DNA of 64,000 bases from Fragum whitleyi. Taxonomy: Eukaryota > Mollusca > Bivalvia > Cardiida > Cardiidae. The notes beneath the pieces are model-generated. The model ran no database searches and was not told the origin of the DNA. It saw only the letters and a program-made list of their open reading frames with translations. Positions 1 through 13,400 of this stretch are shown here, one piece after another (the stretch's first letter is position 1; every line of letters begins with the position of its first letter). Where the stretch lies: positions 66,041,474-66,105,473 of the forward strand of contig OX411543.1 of NCBI GenBank assembly GCA_948146395.1, read 5' to 3'. Both the position numbers and the translations under genes were made by a program.

Positions 1-468
1 GAGCCAAAAATGTGGCCTCTACAGAGCACACAAGGTTTCTCTAAGATTCTTGCCCTTGACCCCAATTTTGACTTATTTCCAACTAGACTTAGATTTCATA
101 AGGACAAATATTCTGACCAAGTTTCAAGACAATTGAGCCAAAAACATGGCCATAAGAATGCTAATAAGGTTTTTCTAAGATTTGACCCCTTGACCCTATC
201 TTAGACCCCACTACACCCAATGTCCAACTTGACCTAGATTTCATGGAGACAAACATTCTGACCAAGTTTCAAGACATTTGAGACCCCTAGAGTGCACACA
301 AAGTTTTTACTGAGGTTTGCACACTTGACCCCTTTTTTGACCCAATCTCCAACTTGACCTAGATTTGACTGAGACAACATTCTGACAATCAGGACGATGG
401 ATGATAGACACTGGATAGCACCAAGTCACAATAGCTCACCTTGAGCACTTCGTGCTCAGGTGAGCTAA
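1..468 (+). mobile_element. pearl-like repeat element, right part (cut by window edge)
   Basis: Diverged units of about 140 bp (TCTGACCAAGTTTCAAGACA at about 114 and again at about 255) and then a terminal hairpin TTGAGCACTTCGTGCTCAGG followed by TGAGCTAA. The same hairpin ends the element at 24715-26609. It occupies HERC1 intron sequence after exon 22. The short ORFs across it are non-coding. Confidence 0.75.
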
Positions 469-1010
469 GAAGGGAAGAAATTGCTTGAGACAAGCAATTT
501 CTACTTTTTTCTCAATATTTCCAACTTAATTGATTGCAAGGCATTAGAAGTTTTGTGTGTGAAAAATGGTTACATGAACAGGCATAAAGGATCCTATTTT
601 TTTGCAAATAACATTATTTTCTTTGATTTATTTATCATAAATTTTGCGTGCTTAAGAATAGGAGTTCAAGTCAATTGTCAACTTTATTGTAATTTAGACA
701 GGTTTCCTGGAGAATGGGTCAAATATTTTTGTCAATTTGAATGATCCTTCTATTGCTTGAAACATTTGACATGACTTGACTTTTATGCAATTTGAAAATT
801 TTATGTTTATAATTTTCTTTTTTCGAAAAAAGGTGGGTATTTATACAATTGCTTGTTTATCCCCAGTTTAGGAGAAGAGTACTCTGAGTTTCACTAAAAA
901 TATTTAATTGTTGGTTTCAAACAAAAGGTCACCAAAGTCTACCTTAATTGAGAACTACTTTTTTGCAAACTGTTGCAACACAAAACAACTAACTTATTGT
1001 AGGGAGGCAA
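469..1010. other. intron stretch without recognised feature
   Basis: AT-rich HERC1 intron sequence. The 87-codon plus-strand ORF at 481-744 lacks domain, codon or splice support and I see nothing else in it. Confidence 0.4.
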
Positions 1011-1140
1011 CCTAAACACTGTAACTACAGCTTGTTCAAGCTGCAGTTACAGTGTTTAGGCTGCAGTTACAGTGTTTAGGCTGCAGTTACAGTGTTTAGG
1101 CTGTAGTTACAGTGTTTAGGCTGTAGTTACAGTGTTTAGG
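1011..1140 (+). repeat. 20-bp tandem repeat headed by an inverted copy
   Basis: Five consecutive 20-bp units CTGCAGTTACAGTGTTTAGG at 1041-1140, the last two with CTGTAG. An inverted copy lies at 1011-1030. With the 10-base spacer CTTGTTCAAG, which is itself nearly palindromic, this gives a near-perfect hairpin of about 24-bp arms at 1011-1060. Confidence 0.95.
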
Positions 1141-1263
1141 TAGCCAAACTATCAAATTGATTGAAACAAAATTGGGGGAAATGCCAGAGTATCTGATTAC
1201 AAATAAGAGTTTTGATTGGTCAATCTATTTTTTGATTGACAGCTACAATCTGTAAATTTGTAC

Positions 1264-1448
1264 CTTCATTTTCTTCATCAGATTCTGTGTGCCTCTCCCG
1301 AGATTTTTCTCCAGTGTCAAGATCTTCTGTCTGTGACGTTGTAGGCACTCCAGCATCATTCAGACCCAGTTTAAAGGCTTTAGCATTCATCAAGTGAAGT
1401 CTGACCCTATACACCTCTCTTGCCACACACATGAAATCTACATCCATA
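1264..1448 (-). CDS. HERC1: HERC1 coding exon 22
   Basis: 185 nt, residues 1282-1343: [27 protein letters not shown], then an acidic, polar tail ([13 protein letters not shown]). Human: HLSEVYRCVYKVRSRLLACK followed by acidic low complexity. Acceptor TTTCTTTCAG, donor GAAG|GTACAA. The open frame runs on 44 bases past the donor to a TGA, so the exact 3' end rests on the donor motif. Confidence 0.85.
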
Positions 1449-4400
1449 CTGAAAGAAAATTTAAACTTCATACACTAGAAATCTGTGTTGCATAAATACC
1501 CCTAAAACAGAATGTTTTATAATCTTAACCTTGATCTAGTAAAAAAAAAAACATTTGACCTTGAAACTAGAATCATGAAGAATGTATCTAGGAGCCCTAT
1601 CATTACACAAAAAATAAAATTGTGTCTTTACTAGGCATTTTAAACTTAGCTTTTTTACTAAGCATTTTAAGCTTAGCTTACCCCTAAGGGGGTGGGGAGG
1701 CTAAGCTTCGCGAAAAGATATATGAACTCCAATGCCATAAAGAATTCTTATAATTGCCATTACACAATAATTTTTTTAATCCAAATGACATTCAAATCTA
1801 AGGGATAAAATCACAAAAAACCATGTTTCTTTAAAAATTGGTTGTAAAGAGAACTGATTCAGGTGGGTTATAAAAGGTAATATGTATTTATGTGCAGCTT
1901 AATATTTGTCTTTACCTTTAGACAAAAATATATTCCAGGTTAAGCCTGACAAGCATTAACCCTTTCCTGTAGAGTCTCTGAATTTTATACCACAGTGAAT
2001 TCAATTTGAGAAAACACTGGAAAAATTGCTTGTAACAAGAAATTTTCCTTTTTTCAACAATATTTTCTATCACAAACAAGGGTTTAAATTCAAACCCATT
2101 TTTCATTCTTGTGTACAATCTGTATCAAATTACCAACCAGTCTTATTTAGGAGAAGTGTTAGTACTTACATTGTTATATTCTGGATAGTCTTCAGTAAGT
2201 TTGTATGTTTCAGAATGACAGCTACAATGAATCTTGTGACAAGTTCCAGCAGAGGTTCATCTTCAACATCCCAGGTATCCCAGTCTATTAATACATACAG
2301 AAAACATCAACTTGTTTGTGTGGGGTAAAATTCATATGTCAACAGTATTTCAAGTATATCTAACAACATTTTTCACTATGACCTGGCAGCTGAAGCACCT
2401 AGCCAAAAATGAATTCCTGAAGATTCAAGCACAATATTACATAATATCCAAGTCTTAAGTTGGTTATTAGCTAATTGGTAAGGAACAAATCTTAGTCAAG
2501 AATGTCAGCAGTGGCAAGGGGCTATTACTCTGACATAGTCCAACACATTACCAACAGAGCTTTGGTTATAGCATGAGAAAATAATAAGTAGTCCAGATAT
2601 ACAACCTTTATTCAAATAATCTTAAATTATTCTTTTATTATAGATGTGAAAATATACAAAGGTATCAGCTGTTTCGAGTGATGACACATGGCATTGCTGG
2701 TACCATTTCTCAGCTGTCAGGTGTTTGAAAGTGGCATTACACATGATAGGGGTGAAATGCATAATTTGTACAACAAGAGACCCAAGAGGGCCTGTATTGC
2801 TCCACTGGCTTTAAAATATGTATTGAGAAACTGGAAGTTTAGAAGGAAATTTGTGAAAGAGGCAAAAAGATGGAAAGTAAAACTTATTTTAGTATAGGCT
2901 AAACATTATGTGGAAAGCCATTTTGAAAAAAAATATATATTAGTACTGTATTTATTCTAAATAGAAAAGGTTCTAGTCTAATTTCGATCCGTTCAACATA
3001 CCTGCCAGAAAAGGTTTGACTGTAAAAATGGAAAGATCCATCATACTAGGACATAATTAGGCACGTTGTAATGTCAAATTGTGGTAGCAGTTTTGAGTTA
3101 CACGGCTCTGTTTGAACCATTCCTCCTCGAAAATATTCACAAGCCGTATTACCTCATTTTGCAAATAGTTGTCCAAATATCAATATCAAAACGACTTATT
3201 GTAGCGTTTTCTGTCTTATTTATTTGAGATAAAGTGTAAATAAGAAGATTATTCAACCAATAAACAAATAAATTCGTTTAATTTGTTATTTGTCAGCAAA
3301 AAATTACCCCACCCACCAAATTAACATGGACCTACAGAATAACTTCTTATTAGTCTAATTTATAAGTCTGGGCAACCTTCCTGTTGTATTTTTGCCCTAA
3401 CCATAGTATGCAGTTATAACAGTCTGTCATATTAAGCTTTTGGAGATACTAATCCACTACATCCACAACAACAATAACAAAACCTGGCGTAACCGGATAA
3501 CGTCTTAGGATTACTATTCAATTGCAACACATAATGATACACTTTCAATTCAATATTAACTGTGCCTAATTTAATTAGTAAGTTGAATTTTTCATTGAAG
3601 TTTATTTAAATACAGGTGAAAATTAAATATTGATACTTGTGCGTAGAGTTTGAGGTCGGACCCCCCCTCTCTCCCCCCAAAAGCACTTGTTCTACTCGGC
3701 CTTAATCGTAAAGCCTAGAACTTTCATAGTTGACATGTAATCCATGTAATACAGAATTGTTATTGTTGGCTTATACCATCATCGATATCTTAACTCACTG
3801 TTCCAAAATACCTCATAAAATGACTTTTTCACTGTGAATGAATTCTAGGCCAATAAAAAATAGTCGTTGAATGTGGTTTATACACCATTAATGGCGGGCT
3901 GTTAGCTTGTTTTAATATTTTTTATCACTTAAAGAAAAGGAATTGAGCATAGCATTGGGTGAATTGAGTATAGAATTGGTTAATTGAATGAAGAGCATGA
4001 GTTTTTATGCGAAAAAAGAGAAAAAAGTAATAACCAACCGACATATCCGTTATCTTTTTGGTGCCGGAAACGGAAAAATGCTTTTTCTTTATTTGCACTT
4101 AGTTGCGTGGTCCTAGAATCAGTATGTACGAACATCAAAATATATATTATCAATAGTGATTTAATGATAAATAAATAAATCAAACAGATAAAATGAAGTG
4201 TTTCTGCAATTATGAGTATGTATAAAGTTTTAAGTGGATGAATGTTGATGGCATGAATGCGCGTGACTAAGTTGAGTATAATTGGAGATTGCTAAAGGAA
4301 TTTCGTATCGTGTATTATTTCAAAATGAGTATGTGTAAAAGCCTTTTGGGGATAAATTGTAAGCATATGAAATATTTAAAAAGTTCTCATTAGAAATCAC

Positions 4401-7400
4401 CCAGAAATCAAGTCATACGCATAGGGTTGGCTTATGGTTCTCAGTTTAGATACTTGAATTTATATCTAAAATTGAACAATGGAAATAGCAACTATGTTGT
4501 GTTCATCGTAATTTACTTGAAAATAGAGAAGGGAGTTTTTAGAAACTTATGTCTAAATCCATTCTGCCTAGAACCTTTAGGGTTGGATTGGAGAATGATC
4601 ATATGTTCCTTACAAAGATACTCGAAATGATCCCCGTTGCTTTAGAGAACTCCAAAAAGAAATAAACAAAAAAGAAAAACAAGAAATCTTTGAAACTGTT
4701 TCACAAACAACTTTCAAAGTCTGCAAACAGCAGTGTCTTGTGGGTCTAAACAATTTGTTTTTTGTCCCCAAATCACATTTAGCCGATTACCGTGAGATCC
4801 TTTACTTAGACAAGATATATACAGTAGCTTGAGTGGTTTCAAATTAATAATTTGCTAATTTTCGACTCGGATGACTTTCCATACTTAAAATTTCTACTCT
4901 ATGCACTTACGAAGCAGAAACATGTTTGACGGGATAACATCATGTTTAACCCTGCGGTGTGTAACGACAATTTGAACTGCTTCAGCTACTAGAAGCTTGT
5001 ATTTTTTACAGACTCGTTAGGGGTTTTGTGGGCCTACATGGTTACCAGAGAAGCGTTTGGTGCATTCTGCGGACTAGCCATCTTAATTTTCTTTATTGCA
5101 TAGCACGAATTTCGCGAATGTAAGTGAAGGTAAAGGTCGGTATCTTTATTGGTGAAATTACTGAGATCTACGTGGCTAACGTTGGTGTGGATTCCAAGGT
5201 TCAGTGGTTAGGACCGTGGCGTTGAGATAGATCCCGGGATCAAACCCCGACTTGACCACGGAAATTATCTGGGAAAAATCAACGAGATAGATCCCGGGAT
5301 CAAACCCCGACTTGACCACGGAAATTATCTGGGAAAAATCTATCTCCACTCAGGTGTACAAGTCGGAACACTAAAGAGCCGAAAACCAATGTACTTTTGC
5401 TGCAAATGGCGCCAAGAATTTACAGCCGGTACAGTGTCACTAAATGAATGAAGGTTAAATGTAAAGTCGCTGTGCGAATCATCGGTTTGAAAACAAACTA
5501 TATATTAAACTTTGTAGGTTTTTTTATTGCCTACTCAAACCGATGTCCGGAAAACGGAGGAAGTTCGAAACAAAGTGGTTATACCTTAATCAGATTGTGT
5601 CGGTGGTTATTTATTGAAAAGGACAGCAATGCCTATTGTCAATAAAAAGCTTTTACGTGAGCAAATTTTTCGGATAGTCGTTCCCAAGATTTGAAACCAA
5701 TCGAACAAGATTTTGTCTAATTACGATTGGTGACAAACTGATACCGTCTCCCTGTAGCTCACAATACACATATTCTAGCCTGAAATGGTGAATGACAAAG
5801 AATTTACTTAATGGCGTCTCAAAGATTTGTTTTGAAGCATGAAAATACTATATTGCATAAATTGAGGAAATATTAAATTTTTACTTTCATTTGATACATT
5901 CAGTAAAATAATGATATGACTTCAGGCTTCTTATTTATACAACTTTTCCATTTATAATGTTTTTAACGTAGCTTTCTCTTGTTATGTTACTTTATATTAA
6001 GACATAGAAAAATGACCGTAAATCGAAGATAAAAATCAAATGATAATCGAAAACTTTCTTTTTCGTTATATACACTGCGAACAGTAACGTCGCTTCTTCA
6101 GCCTTTTGTTAAAAGAGGGATCAGAAAGATCTATCTTTTAACCCTGCTGGTGGTCGCTTTGAAAATTAAATTAGTAAAAGTATGCGTTAACTTATGGCGA
6201 AAAGATTATAACTTTAATGCTGATAGTTACATGTAGTTACTTTTGGGATCCCTTTTTGCCTGACATGTCATGGGTTCATTTACAAGTACCTTTTGCCCGA
6301 CATGTCATGTACAACTAGTCAGTAAAGAAGAAGAAGAAGAAATAACGATGTATCGATTTACAAAAATAAATAAATAAATATGTGAGAGTGTGAGTTACTA
6401 AAGCACACACATTCATAAGATATTGAACTACATGTACTTCTTATTTGTGCTCTATCAACTGAACTAATTTAAAGAAATCCCTTTTTCAAAAATAATTTCG
6501 ACCCAACAATCCATATGATTATTGCGTGGATCTGTATTGGCCTTTCCGCAAGCAATCCACACTATCCGACAAAATGTGATCATTATTAAATAAGACCAAT
6601 GATTTACGCTAGAATCAGAGTAATATTGCATCCATTTTATACGTTTAATTCTGAGATTTGAATCTCTTGTCAATTTAAGTTCACTGCGTACACCAAACAT
6701 ACTTATGATCCATTCTTATATCAACGACCCTAACAGTAAATCAACGCATTATCAAATAAAATTTCTGAAAACACTTTGACCTTAAACAATTTTATATATT
6801 GTATAAAATAATAGTCAGATAGAGGAAATTTCGTCTTTTCAGATAAGGTGTTTTTCATAAAACAACTTCATAAAGCTTGAGATGCAGGTCTCAACCTAAA
6901 TTATGTGCAAAAGAAAGGTTTTTTTCTAAGATATAATGAATATGTTTATGATTGCTATCATAGATAAGAAGGGGGAAACAAATCGCCGATAAAATATCTT
7001 CCAGCTCATGTAATAATAACATGACTAAATAGCCTACAAATACTTCTCAGCGTACACTTTACCACCATACTTTTACATTACATTAGCTTTGGACAACACT
7101 TATAGTTCTAGAAGTGATTAAGTAGAATAGAGTAACGATTATGTGAAGGAGTAAAACAGTAAAAAACATTGTTAAAAAATATCTCCAAAAACGCGAATCA
7201 TTGACTATTAAAAGACTTTTATGTAAATTGAGATTTTATCAGCATTTCTCTACGTACACTAAACAAATGCTTCATTATATTTATTTCGAAAAGATTACAG
7301 AGCCTGACAAGTTACTAATCAACTTTATATGCGATTATTAGGTAAATACGTTAATGCACTTTTTTCAGAAAGTTACAAAAAGTCACATAGTCGTTATAAG

Positions 7401-10400
7401 GTGGTGGGTGGGGTAAATTAACAGATGAAAAAGAACGTTTGCCATGATATAAGCGTATTCAGAATTGTGTATGTTATCGCTTGAACTACAATTCTTCATA
7501 AAAAATGATAGGAACTCATAAATATGGCTCAGAAATTTCTTACATGGTGTTCATGATAAGTACTTGGGTTCTAAAGTCACTATTTGTCTTTCTTTATTAG
7601 CGCATAGGGTATGACTATAAAGGGGCCCGTAACAAAAATTGTATACCACAATTTGATATTACAACGTGGCTGGCCGTGTCCAGGAAGGTTTACAGATTGC
7701 ATATCTGTAGTCAGACCTTTTCTGGCAGGTATGTTGAACCAAGTCGAAAAATAAGCCTCGTACAGAAAATGCCGCATAGTCTATTCTTTTTCTATATTAT
7801 AGATATGTCTTGATGAATCTGAAACTATGAACGATCTTATATAAAACATGGGAAAACAACAATAACATAAGCCCCACCACCCATATATTGGCCAAACAAA
7901 GTTCTGCTAAGTGGAGATTTACCCAAGGAATATCATCCTGCAGTTTGATTGAAACTGGTCCAATGGTTTAGGAGGAGATCATTTTAAAGTGAAAATAAGC
8001 CCTGCCCTGCCATGCCAATTTAAGGGGTAAATCCACATTTCTTAAACAACCTCAGAAGAGGTTCACCAAAGGATCATTAATGCCAGGTTTCATTGAAATC
8101 GGGCAAATGGTTTGTGAGAAGATTTTATAAGATTTATATAGTGAATATAAGCCCCGCCCTGCCATGCCCATATTTTGGGGTCAATCCAAATTTTTTGAAC
8201 AACTTTAGAAGAGGGTCACCCAAGGATCATTCATGCTGAGTTTCATGCTGAGTTTCATTGAAATCAGACCTATGATTTGGGAGGAGAAGATTAACATAGT
8301 GAAAATAAGTACCTCCCTGCCAAGCCCATATTTTGGGGTCAATCCAAATTTCTTGAACAACTTTAAAAGAGGGTCAACCAAGGATCATTCATGCCAAGTG
8401 TCATTGAAAACAGGCCAATGGTTCGGGAGGAGAAGGTTTATAAAAATTTATATATTGAAAATCACATCCACCCTGCCATACCCATATTTAAGGGTAAATA
8501 CAAATTTCTTGAACAAATCTTCTTTGTTTTAGTTTCATTTAAAGATTAAAATATACTTCAAGTGTCAATTGAATCCCTTAAGTTATACCAGAGAAATTAC
8601 AAAATGTCAAATCTTATGCATAAAAACTAAGCTTTCCTCTATAAACAGCTTAGCTGAAAATTCTGTACTTCATGAACACAAAATGTGACATCCTATTTTA
8701 ACAAGAGACCCAAAAGGGCCTGAGACCCTCTACTGACTTTCACAGTATTCATTTATTGTGTAAACTAAAGTATTCTGAGCAAAAACCATTAGGCCCCTTT
8801 TCCTGTTTGACTGATCAGCCCCATTATTCAAAGAGACCTTAATTTGACCCTGCAACCATCTTATCAAAGTTTTATGGAAATCTGATTGTGGACTTAATTG
8901 CATAACCAAGAATTATCCACCAACAGATAGCCGACAGACAGGAAGTATGCCATTGCTAAAGCTCTTCTGACCTTTAGACAGTAACTATAAAAGTTAAGTT
9001 CTAGGCCTGAGGTTATAAAACTTTTCTCATTCTCTATTGAGAATTTTCTAAAACTTTGAACTAATATAACTATGAGCATGAAGGATAATTTTAATAAGTT
9101 GTTATTTATAACAACTTATTAAAATTATCTTTTATATTCATACATTTATTACAAAATTATTACAGGATTACAGCTCAAAAATTAATCTAAAACTTGAGTA
9201 AAATTTTATTTGAGCATGAGAAATTTTTTATAACCTCAAACCCAGCTGTTAACTAAATAGGTTTTAAAGCTGCTCTTTCACAGTTTTCATAGAAAACAAG
9301 ATGTGTTTGTGAAACACGAATGCCCCTGTAACAGCATTTTTTTCAAAGTTTGACCTTGATAGATGACCTTGACCTTGTAACATGATCTTGACTTTGGTAC
9401 CAGCAGATGCAGATCATTGAGATCTATCATCATGCCCAATATGAGCCTTGTATGTCAAATACTTTTGGAGAAAAGGCAAAGGTTAAGTTTTTGGGTTAAG
9501 TTTTCAGACAGATGGACGGACGGACAGACGGATGGACGGACAGACAGCAGACAGACAAACAGACAGACGGACATGAGTAAAACAATATGCCCCCTATCTC
9601 TCGATACTGGGGCATGAAAAAATACAAAACTTGTTCTTAGATTTGGAAATGTGTGTATTTTTAGACGATTAAAAATGGCCAAAGAGCATTGGCAATAAAA
9701 ACAACATATTTCAATAATTTTGTAAATTATTTTTTTGAAGCAGGAAGATCAGTAAGGGATCCAGTCTATTTATCTCGAGTCTATAAATTACAAAATGGTT
9801 ACTTTCCATGAATAATCTTTCATTTTTGCTTGTAATGATTTGAAGTTTCCAGCTGTTAAATCTTTTTACCTTTTTCCTTGATTGAAGACAAACATGAGGA
9901 ATTCAGATGTGTAAATAGTTGGCTCAAAATCAAAGAATAACTTTTAAGGAGTTAGTAGATGCTGTTTTTTTTCAGAATGATTTTCACTTAATTCAGTCTT
10001 TCTTTCAATGCATTACCAGATTGAATCTTATCATTTTGATGGGCTCCAAAATGATGAGGTCAATACTTATAATTGATTTTACGAAAATTTTCAAAATTCA
10101 CATTTTTCCAATCTGTGAAAGAGCAGCTTTAATCAAGTTCAGAAAATACCAAAGGAAACAAGTTACCATGCATCTCTGCCGTATCATTTAACACTTGTAT
10201 AACATGTATAGTCAGATCAGTCTGCACACCAAAGCCAAGTTGTAGTAATCTGTCAGTGTCCTCATCCACCACCTCTCCATCCAGTGATAGGCTGTTATAC
10301 ATTGTACATGTATCATCAGGACTTTCCAACATCCTCTGTACAACACTCCCTATATAGTCTTGTAAATCCTCTGTAAATACATGTTTCAGTGGAAGATCAG

Positions 10401-13400
10401 TTATTTTTCATTAAATGAAAATAAAGATTCATTTCAATGAGTAGCAGAGTTTCTTGCTGAAATGTGAATTTGTTTATTTGTGAAATGACTAGAACTGTCG
10501 AAGAGCGGACTTATACCCCCCACAAGCACTTTGTCAAAATGAAAGTGCTATTAGTGCAGGATGTGTTTGTAACAGATATTGAGGTCATATGCAGCATTTG
10601 TATGAAGTTTCATGATTGTAGGTCGCTTGGTTCTTGAGTTAGAGTCCAGAAACTAAAATTAAACAAAGGCTCACTTTGACCTTGACCTTTGACCTATGTG
10701 ACCCCAAAACAATAGGGCACTTCCTTGGGTCATAATCAGTATTTGCATAAAGTTTTATGATTCTAGGTTGCTTTGTTTTGGAGTTAGAATCTGGAAACAA
10801 AAATTGGACAAAAATTGACCTTGACCTTTGACCTATGTGACCCAAAAACAATAAGGCACTTCCTTGGGTCACAAGTAACATTTGCATAAAGTTTCATAAT
10901 TGTAGGTTGCTTGGTTCTCGAGGTAGAGTCTGGAAACGAAAATTGAACAAGGCTCACTGTGACCTTGACCTTTGACCTATGTGACCCCAAAATAATAGGG
11001 CACTCTTTTGGGTCATAAGCAACATTTGTGTAAAGTTTCATGATTCTAGGTCACTTGGTTCTTGAGTTAGAGTTCGGAAACGTAAAGGTCTACAGACGGA
11101 CGGACGGATTGATGGACAGATTGACGGATGGATGGACGGATGGACAGACAGACAGACATGGTGAAACCAATTACCCCCCCTCTACTTCATAGGTGGGGGG
11201 TACAAAAATGCCCAACCTTACATGTAAACAAAAGATTATTCCATTTCTTTTCTCTTGAACAAAACATTTTTCTTTAATGCTTTTTGTTGGATTATTCAGA
11301 AATAATAGCAGATTATCATTTATTTAAAACATTGAAAAACCAATTGAATAATCAAAAACTTATACCCTGCTTTTGATCATTTCACCTTATTGATGTTATC
11401 TCAGTGGAACAAAAAAAATTGGTGGGCATTTTGGATGTGCCCCAAAAGTTTCACATTATGTCACATTTTTGTCTTTAAGAAAACGACAAATTGGTTGCTT
11501 AACAAGTAAGAATGATTATTATTTCCTTTGGTGAACACTAGAAGCTATAAATGAAAATAAAGCTTTTGTTGTTTACTCATTGAAATATTAATTTATCTAA
11601 CACTAAAACAAAACAATATTGTCTATATTTGATGACGTTATCTATATGATGAAATCAATTTACCAGGATGTCAAATAGTGTGATGTTCTTGAAAGCAGTG
11701 TTATTTCAACCACAACAGTGAGGTAACCATTTGAAATGGTGCAAAGTTTTCAAGTGAAAAACAATCAGAAAATTTTGAGAATCTAATGGAAAACATAGAA
11801 GTAATGGGAAAAATAAGTGTCTAAAGCATAAAATCTGGACTGTTTGAAGGGTGGATATATCTGACTTATTGACTTATATAGGTTATACTTTAAACCAGAA
11901 AAACCTTATTGGGTTGTTTAGCAAATTTGCAAATGAAAAATGACAATAAAAATGTTCATAACAGTTATTGAATATAAGTGGAATGAGAAGCAGATTTTTG
12001 TTTCTATTATCTGTTACAATACCTTTCCAATCCACTGTCAATCCATTACTAAAGAGTTTCCTTTCTAACCATTTTCCAACATCCTTTTCTTCTGATGTTA
12101 CTGCTGCCCCTAACAACATGTCACCTAGACACTGTCCAATCAAGAGAGAGCAGGTTCTCTCTAGGTCTACCAGCCACAGTGAAGACAAACTTGATGTTAA
12201 ACCTATATCATAGAAATAAAAGATGGACCATCAATCTTAACATTGTTCATAAATTTCAACTGACCTCTGGGGAAGGAGCCTAAATCATATGTTTGGCCCA
12301 CTTAGGGCTAAAATTAGACAAGTGTGAGAAGTTACACCTCAATTTTTTTTAACCAAATGAAAATATTTGAGAACAGCATTATACCCTCTTTATGTTGAAT
12401 GTTCAGAAAGTCACAATTAAAATAAGTTTTAAAGCTGTTATACAATTCCACAAAGTTGGTACTAAATAAAAAGAAGGAATTCAGGGCAACTAAACAAGGG
12501 GAGGAAATATCAACAATTTGATTCACAGGCAAGAGTTAAGCTACTCTTTCAATACAGGAGTGGATACACAGTATACATGCATAAGCGTCTTTCTTTCCTA
12601 CCATTTGAACAAAAGATAGAGTATCTTTAATACAATACTTTGTTTCATAGAAAATTACCCCACCCACATTTGACACTGCAGCGCTTAAAAGGGAACATAT
12701 TCTAAAAAAATGTTTCACAAGCAGACAAGGATAATTCCATAGTATACATACAATAAGTTTGAAACAAGAGGCCCATGAAGGCCTGAGACTGCTCTACTAG
12801 ATTGCTTGTGTGAACCAAAGAAACAAATTATAACTAAATTACAAACCTTGTTCAAGCTCTCTTTTCTCATATCTATCAATATTTGGCAACAGTTTACAGA
12901 TCTGATCCAAGTTAGATAACAATGATAACAAACTGTTGAGAAGGGGAATAACTCTAAACTGGGGAATCATAAGAAGAGAATGAAGTGTGTGAAACAGCAT
13001 GGCTCCAGCTGGGGACTCGTAGAGTATATCTGAAAGAAATTGTACAAATCCAAATCAAATATATTCAGATATGTGTTTAACATATTCCCACCAGGTTAAT
13101 ATATTTTCTTTAAGTTCTCTTGAATAAATTTTCCATTTTAAACAGACACTTCAACTAGTGATGCTTGAGCACCTGTTTTGTTCAACAGGCCAGTACTCCT
13201 GACAATGATTGACACAGAATGATACGGATTTTTTTGATAAAAGAAGAAAAGAAACTCGCATACAAAATACTTTTCAAGATTATTTGAAATCCATCCTTAT
13301 AACATTTATGAGAATTTGAATTAAAAACAAGTGCATGTCGTATTGCGATGCAATACAGGAGTCCCCCACCGGATAACAAAAAATCCTTTCTTATAATATA

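Noticed and set aside
2026..2328. 100-codon plus ORF
   Set aside because: Antisense shadow of HERC1 exon 21 and flanking intron.
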